The notes beneath the pieces were generated by a model. It was not told where the DNA came from. It made no database searches and worked only from the letters and a program-made list of their open reading frames with translations. The position numbers were made by a program, and so were the translations under genes. DNA of 10,840 nucleotides from ANME-2 cluster archaeon. Its GTDB lineage: Archaea; Halobacteriota; Methanosarcinia; Methanosarcinales; Methanogasteraceae. Shown piece after piece: positions 6,755 through 10,840 of this stretch (position 1 is its first letter; each line of letters starts with the position of its first letter). The stretch lies in contig PIXW01000020.1 of assembly GCA_003601535.1 (NCBI GenBank), forward strand, positions 1 to 10,840, in the 5' to 3' direction.

Positions 6755-7951
6755 ATGACATGGCAGGAGCGTACAGATGACGCAGAAACAGAAGCATCAG
6801 ATATAAATAACAAACTCAGACAGATCGAGGAATCGCTCGATAAGACAGATCGAGAAAACCGGATCGATGATGGGCGCTCCAGTGTCAGGATACCTCCGAC
6901 GCCCGCTCCTGTATCACCTCCACCACCTATCCCCCCTCTACAACCACCGATCTCGCAGATACCGCACCCCACGCCACAACCAAAGAAAAGTCCACTGAAA
7001 GGATTTCTCATTTACACAACAATCGTGTTGTTGCTGCTGATGATAATTGGGATAAGTCTTGCACTGATCTTTGGGGGATATGATCTGCACGGCATCTATC
7101 CTGCCAAAGAACAGGTCGCGGTGATCTATGTACAGGGAACAATGATTACGGGCGGGATGCCCGATGGATTAGGGTTTGCAACATCAGAAAATATCTGCAA
7201 GAACCTGAGACTTGCAGCAAAGGACGCTAATATAAAAGCGATTGTTCTGCGGATAAATAGCCCTGGCGGATCGCCAGCCGCAGCACAGGAGATTGTGGAC
7301 GAGGTCAAGAAGGCGAAGGCAGAAAAACCGGTCGTAATCTCGATGGGTGACGTCGCTGCGAGCGCTGCATACTACATCTCCGCTCCTGCTGACAGGATCA
7401 TTGCAAATCCTGATACCATCACTGGCAGCATCGGGGTGATATGGGTCTTTGAGAACAAATCAGGATACTATGATGATGAGGGAATTGATCACTGGGTTGC
7501 CAAATCCGGTGAATTCAAGGACATGGGTGCTGACTGGAGAAATCTGACTGAGAAGGAGAAGACGTATGCGAAAGACGTGGTGATGAATGCGTTTTCGAGG
7601 TTTGTGGATGAGGTTGCTGCCGGAAGAAACATGACCAGAGAGGAGGTGCTGAATCTGTCGGATGGGCGGGTGTACACAGGCACGAGCGCGATAGATCTTG
7701 GTCTCGTAGATGAGACCGGTAACATGTATGATGCCATCGACATAGCAGCAGAACTTGGAAATATCACAGGAGAGCCCGTAATCACATATATGAACAAACC
7801 ATCGCTCTCACAGTTGTTATTCGGAGGCACGGGAGATATCAGTCATCATACAGACTCTGGTACTCCCGATTCAGTACGATCTGTTCAACCGTACCTATAT
7901 AGAGCGTACATGCTCGATTGGGTCGCTGCGCCGGCTGAAAGTCGTAGGTGA
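6755..7951 (+). CDS. sppA: Signal peptide peptidase SppA, S49 family, with long cytosolic N-terminal extension
   Basis: 398 residues. SppA is a membrane-bound serine protease that degrades signal peptides left in the membrane after secretion. Residues 83-108 form one hydrophobic transmembrane helix; the S49 domain follows, presumably on the outer face. The Ser-Lys dyad is visible: S203 in GDVAASAAYY and K255 in GEFKDMG. Their spacing of 52 residues equals that of Bacillus subtilis SppA (S147/K199). Supporting motifs are VLRINSPGGS, NPDTITGSIGVI and GRVYTGTSAIDLGLVD. Unusual is the N-terminus: a charged, probably coiled-coil segment (about 8-40) and a proline-rich linker (46-80, 17 of 35 residues Pro) precede the membrane helix and should lie in the cytosol. 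The last 37 residues, beyond the usual end of the S49 fold, are encoded in the 113-bp overlap with the convergent gene. No operon partner. Confidence 0.94.
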   Translation: MTWQERTDDAETEASDINNKLRQIEESLDKTDRENRIDDGRSSVRIPPTPAPVSPPPPIPPLQPPISQIPHPTPQPKKSPLKGFLIYTTIVLLLLMIIGISLALIFGGYDLHGIYPAKEQVAVIYVQGTMITGGMPDGLGFATSENICKNLRLAAKDANIKAIVLRINSPGGSPAAAQEIVDEVKKAKAEKPVVISMGDVAASAAYYISAPADRIIANPDTITGSIGVIWVFENKSGYYDDEGIDHWVAKSGEFKDMGADWRNLTEKEKTYAKDVVMNAFSRFVDEVAAGRNMTREEVLNLSDGRVYTGTSAIDLGLVDETGNMYDAIDIAAELGNITGEPVITYMNKPSLSQLLFGGTGDISHHTDSGTPDSVRSVQPYLYRAYMLDWVAAPAESRR

Positions 7952-8366
7952 GCGAATCACTCCGCGGGTATATCTGCTCGATTACCTGCAGCAGTGTGAT
8001 CGCTTCAGCACATCCCTCAACCGCCCCGATCTTTTCGTTCATGATCTGACATGCAGGCCGAAATGGGCAGGTACTGCCAATTCTGAGTTGAATAGCACCG
8101 CCCGGCGTTGTGGTTATGCGAAAATCATGCATATCCGGCATCAACTGAAGCGAATGGGCGATCGCATCCTCCAATCGATCAAAAACGGGTGCCGAGTCCA
8201 CATCTAACTCCTGCATCCAGATCAAGGCTGCCTCTCTGATGATCGGATCAAAGAGCACACGCGCATCTCGAAACCGCAGATTCGATACCTTCGCCACTGC
8301 CGCAACCAGCGCATGGCAGGATAACCCCCTATACTTGGTCCCTGCTGCACATTCTGTTTCATTCAT
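7839..8366 (-). CDS. Cys-containing soluble protein of unknown function
   Basis: 175 residues from the ATG at 8366; an ATG at 8372 and a GTG at 8381 are in frame upstream. The TATA element at 8391-8397 lies about 28 bp before 8366, supporting that start. No membrane segment or signal peptide. The N-terminal half is helical in character. The C-terminal half has a beta-like stretch (PGGAIQLRIG) followed by C100-x5-C106 (CPFRPAC), C119 in EGCAEAI and C153 in RACTLYI, which could bind metal or a thiol-reactive ligand. The layout is loosely reminiscent of V4R-type small-ligand domains of archaea, but I cannot assign it. It is a single gene, divergent from hisC, and its last 113 bp run antisense to the 3' end of sppA. 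Its open length and own promoter argue it is real. Confidence 0.7.
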   Translation of the reverse strand: MNETECAAGTKYRGLSCHALVAAVAKVSNLRFRDARVLFDPIIREAALIWMQELDVDSAPVFDRLEDAIAHSLQLMPDMHDFRITTTPGGAIQLRIGSTCPFRPACQIMNEKIGAVEGCAEAITLLQVIEQIYPRSDSLTYDFQPAQRPNRACTLYIGTVEQIVLNREYQSLYDD

Positions 8367-8390
8367 ACGCATTACCCGCACCTGTTTCTG

Positions 8391-8398
8391 TATAAATC
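8391..8398 (-). promoter_or_regulatory. TATA element for the minus-strand Cys-containing gene
   Basis: Read on the minus strand this is GATTTATA, preceded by GAGGAAAA, a purine-rich BRE-like stretch. It lies 22-28 bp upstream of the ATG codons at 8372 and 8366, so the transcript is probably leaderless. Confidence 0.55.
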
Positions 8399-8406
8399 TT
8401 TTCCTC

Positions 8407-8414
8407 TTAAATAT
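8407..8414 (+). promoter_or_regulatory. Possible TATA element for hisC
   Basis: TTAAATAT on the plus strand. It predicts a start near 8436 and a leader of about 118 nt before the hisC ATG, unlike the leaderless pattern elsewhere in the window. The leader carries AGGAGG at 8512-8517, 36 nt before the hisC ATG, and a tandem CGATCAT repeat (8542-8555) running into the start codon. Weak; the true promoter may lie closer to the gene. Confidence 0.25.
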
Positions 8415-8553
8415 TGGGGTCTGATCGATCCCATCCGGTAGATCGTGATTTTACCCAGGAGATTACAGAGCGACAATTCTTTCTGACACCCGGGTACCGC
8501 ATCTTGCGAATAGGAGGCGATGATTATATCAATCCTGCAATCGATCATCGATC

Positions 8554-9609
8554 ATGGAACCCCGGTCCAGCACCAGCGTCAGATACGTACCAGGCAGGTC
8601 GATCGCAGAGATCAGCGAGCAGTACCACATTCCTCCTGATGCGATCATCAAACTCGGATCAAACGAAAACCCGCTCGGACCATCTCCTGCAGCAGTCAGA
8701 GCTATAGTCGAAGATGCTGACAGGATCAGCATATATCCGGATAGTGAGGCGTCAGATCTGTGCGGTGCAATATCTGAGTACACCGGATATCCAATTGATA
8801 ACATCGTGGCAGGCGCAGGCATGGATGGGGTCATCGATACGTTGATGCGGATGCTCTTGCCAGGAAGAGCGATCATCCCGATACCGACATTCAGTTACTA
8901 CGGGATCACAACACGCTCGCATCACGGAACTCCGGTCTTCGTATCAAGAGATCAGGACTTCAGAATCGATCCACAGAAGATCATATCGCAGGCGGCAGAT
9001 GGGGCACGGATCATCTTTCTCTGCTCGCCAAATAACCCGAGCGGGAATCTGATACCAGAGGCTGATCTTCGAATGATCCTTGAGAAATGCGATGCAACCG
9101 TCTTTCTGGACGAGGCATACATCGAATTCTCGAGTGCAAGCATGATACGCCTTGTGAGGGAATATGATAATCTGATCGTCGGGCGCACACTCTCAAAGGC
9201 ATTCGGGCTTGCAGGATTGCGCGTTGGCTATGCAATCATGTCTGAACAGATCAGGGACGAGTACATCAGGTATGCAACCCCGTTCTCTGTCAGCAGCCTC
9301 GGGATTGCGGCAGGTGTAGCAGCGCTTGGCGACCGGGATCATCTGAAACGGAGTGTTGAGCTTGTTCGGAAGGGGCGAGAAGAACTGATGGAGATACCAT
9401 TCACAGTCTATCCATCCGAAGCGAACTTTGTGCTGGTGGATGTCTCGCCATATCGATCAGAAGAGGTCTGTGACTTTCTTGCATGCAAAGGGATCATTGT
9501 GCGAGACTGTTCGTCGTTTCGTGGTGCAGGTGATTCGCTTGTCAGGGTGAGCGTCGGGATGCCAGAGCAGAATGAGCTGGTGGTGCAGGGATTCGGGGAG
9601 TTTTCTTGA
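8554..9609 (+). CDS. hisC: Histidinol-phosphate aminotransferase
   Basis: 351 residues. This PLP-dependent class I/II aminotransferase converts imidazole-acetol phosphate plus glutamate to histidinol phosphate and 2-oxoglutarate in histidine synthesis. Visible motifs: VRYVPGRS near the N-terminus; [12 protein letters not shown], the family signature; the cofactor region [27 protein letters not shown] with the cofactor-contacting Asp and Tyr; and [15 protein letters not shown] with the Schiff-base lysine K215. A C-terminal RVSVGM carries the substrate-carboxylate Arg. Length is normal. The ATG at 8554 is the only good start, because an in-frame stop sits at 8521 and no GTG or TTG intervenes. 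No other his gene is adjacent; alaS follows 306 bp downstream on the same strand behind its own promoter. Some archaeal HisC proteins also act on aromatic amino acids, which cannot be judged here. Confidence 0.96.
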   Translation: MEPRSSTSVRYVPGRSIAEISEQYHIPPDAIIKLGSNENPLGPSPAAVRAIVEDADRISIYPDSEASDLCGAISEYTGYPIDNIVAGAGMDGVIDTLMRMLLPGRAIIPIPTFSYYGITTRSHHGTPVFVSRDQDFRIDPQKIISQAADGARIIFLCSPNNPSGNLIPEADLRMILEKCDATVFLDEAYIEFSSASMIRLVREYDNLIVGRTLSKAFGLAGLRVGYAIMSEQIRDEYIRYATPFSVSSLGIAAGVAALGDRDHLKRSVELVRKGREELMEIPFTVYPSEANFVLVDVSPYRSEEVCDFLACKGIIVRDCSSFRGAGDSLVRVSVGMPEQNELVVQGFGEFS

Positions 9610-9689
9610 GTTTCTGGTGCGTAACACATTGTGGAGCACGGGTATGCTGAGTTACCTTCAACGCTATTAACACTCCTGAAATACCATCA

Positions 9690-9887
9690 GTGATTCTTGA
9701 GCAGAAATGGTTCATAATACTGCTCCAATTCCTTTTAATAGTCTTCGTACATCTGATATTCAGCTCCTTATGTGACGGTTCAGTTGTTGGCGTGGCAATT
9801 AAGGCACTCATACAAAACAGCGAAGAGCCGTTTTTCTCGTTCGGAAGTAGGGCTATTCGGAAGTACTGGGGAAGGGAATACATTTAA
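9690..9887 (+). CDS. Doubtful small membrane protein
   Basis: 65 residues from a GTG at 9690. Residues 7-27 are strongly hydrophobic (FIILLQFLLIVFVHLIF), so the product would be a single-pass membrane peptide with a polar tail (DGSVVGVAIKALIQNS and FGSRAIRKYWG). Against it: there is no Shine-Dalgarno or TATA element at the right distance, and its 3' end runs into the alaS TATA element. I recognise no family. It may be chance in an A/T-rich spacer or a decayed gene. Confidence 0.2.
   Translation: MILEQKWFIILLQFLLIVFVHLIFSSLCDGSVVGVAIKALIQNSEEPFFSFGSRAIRKYWGREYI
9840..9865. repeat. 10-bp direct repeat upstream of alaS
   Basis: TTCGGAAGTA occurs at 9840-9849 and again at 9856-9865, 16 bp apart start to start, ending 18 bp before the alaS TATA element. 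It could be a regulator site or a chance duplication. Confidence 0.4.
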
Positions 9888-9889
9888 AA
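9883..9889 (+). promoter_or_regulatory. TATA element for alaS
   Basis: TTTAAAA, centred about 30 bp before the alaS ATG at 9916. No Shine-Dalgarno sequence lies immediately before that ATG, so a very short or absent leader is expected. Confidence 0.5.
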
Positions 9890-9915
9890 CCAGAACAGGA
9901 ATTCATAAACAGAAC

Positions 9916-10840
9916 ATGTTCGAGCAGGAATATCAACTCTCATACTTCAGAGAGAATGGATTCACACGCAAGCAGTGTCCAAAGTGCGGCGGGTACTTCT
10001 GGACGCAGAACGAGGAGCAGAAAACCTGCGGCGATGCACCATGTGATGGGTACACATTCATAGGAAATCCCGCATTCTCAAAAAAATATGATCTTTCAAC
10101 CATGCGTGAGGCATTTCTCTCATTCTTCGAGGCAAATGGTCATACTAGAGTCGACCGGTATCCTGTGATCGCACGGTGGCGTGATGATATCTATCTGACC
10201 ATCGCCTCGATCGCTGATTTTCAGCCGTTTGTCACCTCAGGGATTACCCCCCCGCCAGCGAATCCGCTGTGCATCTCACAGCCATGTATCCGTCTCGATG
10301 ATCTGGATTCGGTGGGCAGGAGCGGCAGGCATCTCACGAACTTTGAGATGATGGCGCATCACGCCTTCAATAATTCAGATCATGAGATATACTGGAAGGA
10401 TGAGACCGTGGAGTACTGTGATAAACTGCTGGCTGAACTCGGTCTCATCCAGGATGTCACATACAAGGAGGAGCCGTGGTCTGGCGGCGGTAACGCAGGT
10501 CCCTGCCTTGAGGTGACCGTTGCCGGGCTCGAACTTGCAACACTGGTATTTATGAATCTCCGTGAGAGCGATGACGGCAATCTCACGATCAAGGGAAAGC
10601 GATATGCTGAAATGGATAATTACATCGTTGATACCGGCTACGGGCTCGAACGATTCGTATGGGCTTCAAAAGGATCTCCAACCGTATATGATGCGATATT
10701 TCCTGACACCGTGAACACGGTTATGGAACATGCAGGAATCGAACACTCGCTGCACGATCCTGAGTATGCGAAGGTGCTTGCGCAGAATGCACGGTTATCA
10801 GGATTGTTCGATCTGAGCACGGTCACCGATCTTGAAAGAC
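9916..10840 (+). CDS. alaS: Alanyl-tRNA synthetase, archaeal type (N-terminal part; continues past window)
   Basis: 308 codons from the ATG at 9916, open to the window end; the full archaeal enzyme is about 900 residues, so this is roughly the first third, truncated only by the window. It attaches alanine to tRNA-Ala in the cytosol. The start MFEQEYQLSYFRENGF is typical of archaeal AlaRS, followed by the archaeal N-terminal zinc ribbon with C21, C24, C38 and C43. The class II catalytic core is clear: TMREAFLSFFEANGH (motif 1 region), FQPFVTSG, SQPCIRLDDLDSVGRSGRHLTNFEMM (motif 2 region), WSGGGNAGPCLEV and the motif 3 region around DTGYGLERFVW. The editing domain lies beyond the window. Nothing looks broken. 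It is preceded by its own TATA element and is not obviously co-transcribed with hisC. Confidence 0.97.
   Translation, partial: MFEQEYQLSYFRENGFTRKQCPKCGGYFWTQNEEQKTCGDAPCDGYTFIGNPAFSKKYDLSTMREAFLSFFEANGHTRVDRYPVIARWRDDIYLTIASIADFQPFVTSGITPPPANPLCISQPCIRLDDLDSVGRSGRHLTNFEMMAHHAFNNSDHEIYWKDETVEYCDKLLAELGLIQDVTYKEEPWSGGGNAGPCLEVTVAGLELATLVFMNLRESDDGNLTIKGKRYAEMDNYIVDTGYGLERFVWASKGSPTVYDAIFPDTVNTVMEHAGIEHSLHDPEYAKVLAQNARLSGLFDLSTVTDLER

Larger units (their letters stand above)
9610..9915. other. hisC-alaS intergenic region
   Basis: 306 bp without a confident gene. It begins with a T-rich stretch after the hisC stop (TTTTCTTGAGTTTC) that could assist termination, contains a doubtful small ORF (9690-9887) and a TTTTT run near 9831-9835, a 10-bp direct repeat (9840-9865), and ends with the alaS TATA element. 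I see no tRNA or stable hairpin. Confidence 0.6.

Noticed and set aside
8414..8707. 97-codon plus-strand frame from a TTG, overlapping the hisC start
   Set aside because: More than half overlaps hisC in another frame, the start codon is poor, and the downstream part is Ser/Thr-rich noise. The upstream part reads somewhat like protein, but not enough to call.
9542..9883. 113-codon minus-strand open frame crossing the hisC end and the hisC-alaS gap
   Set aside because: Its 3' part is antisense to hisC, it has no promoter or motif, and composition looks random.

Overview
The window looks like a chromosomal segment of a euryarchaeon, probably from the methanogen/ANME/Syntrophoarchaeum side of the Halobacteriota. 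The reasons are an archaeal-type alanyl-tRNA synthetase with an N-terminal zinc ribbon, archaeal forms of EPSP synthase and HisC, a KaiC/RAD55-like ATPase paired with a PAS histidine kinase, and archaeal TATA elements about 25-30 bp upstream of several start codons, which suggests leaderless or nearly leaderless mRNAs. The lineage is inferred from sequence character only. I see no insertion sequence, CRISPR array, tRNA or rRNA.

Layout, left to right. (1) 41-2581 (+): an 846-residue protein with an unassigned N-terminal region, a ROK sugar-kinase-like domain and a C-terminal P-loop domain of the uridine kinase/phosphoribulokinase family. (2) 5166 down to 2786 (-): a three-gene signalling operon of a soluble PAS histidine kinase, a single-domain KaiC-like ATPase overlapping its 3' end, and a 136-residue protein of unknown function starting one base after the ATPase stop. 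(3) 5225-6490 (+): aroA, divergent from the operon across a short region with a perfect inverted repeat next to a TATA element. (4) 6491-6754: a gap with a possible small minus-strand gene and the sppA promoter. (5) 6755-7951 (+): sppA, a membrane-anchored S49 signal peptide peptidase with an unusual coiled-coil and proline-rich N-terminal extension. (6) 8366 down to 7839 (-): a Cys-containing protein of unknown function whose 3' end overlaps that of sppA by 113 bp. (7) 8554-9609 (+): hisC. (8) 9610-9915: a gap with the alaS promoter and at most a doubtful small membrane ORF. (9) 9916 to the window end (+): the first 308 codons of alaS.

The aromatic (aroA), histidine (hisC) and tRNA-charging (alaS) genes are single housekeeping genes, each apparently with its own promoter. 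The genes alternate strand often, and only the signalling trio is clearly an operon. The parts most worth following up are the ROK/uridine-kinase fusion, the kinase-KaiC-small protein module (whose KaiC-like protein appears to lack the usual catalytic glutamate pair), and the palindromic divergent control region. No complete, clearly new system is demonstrated by the sequence alone.
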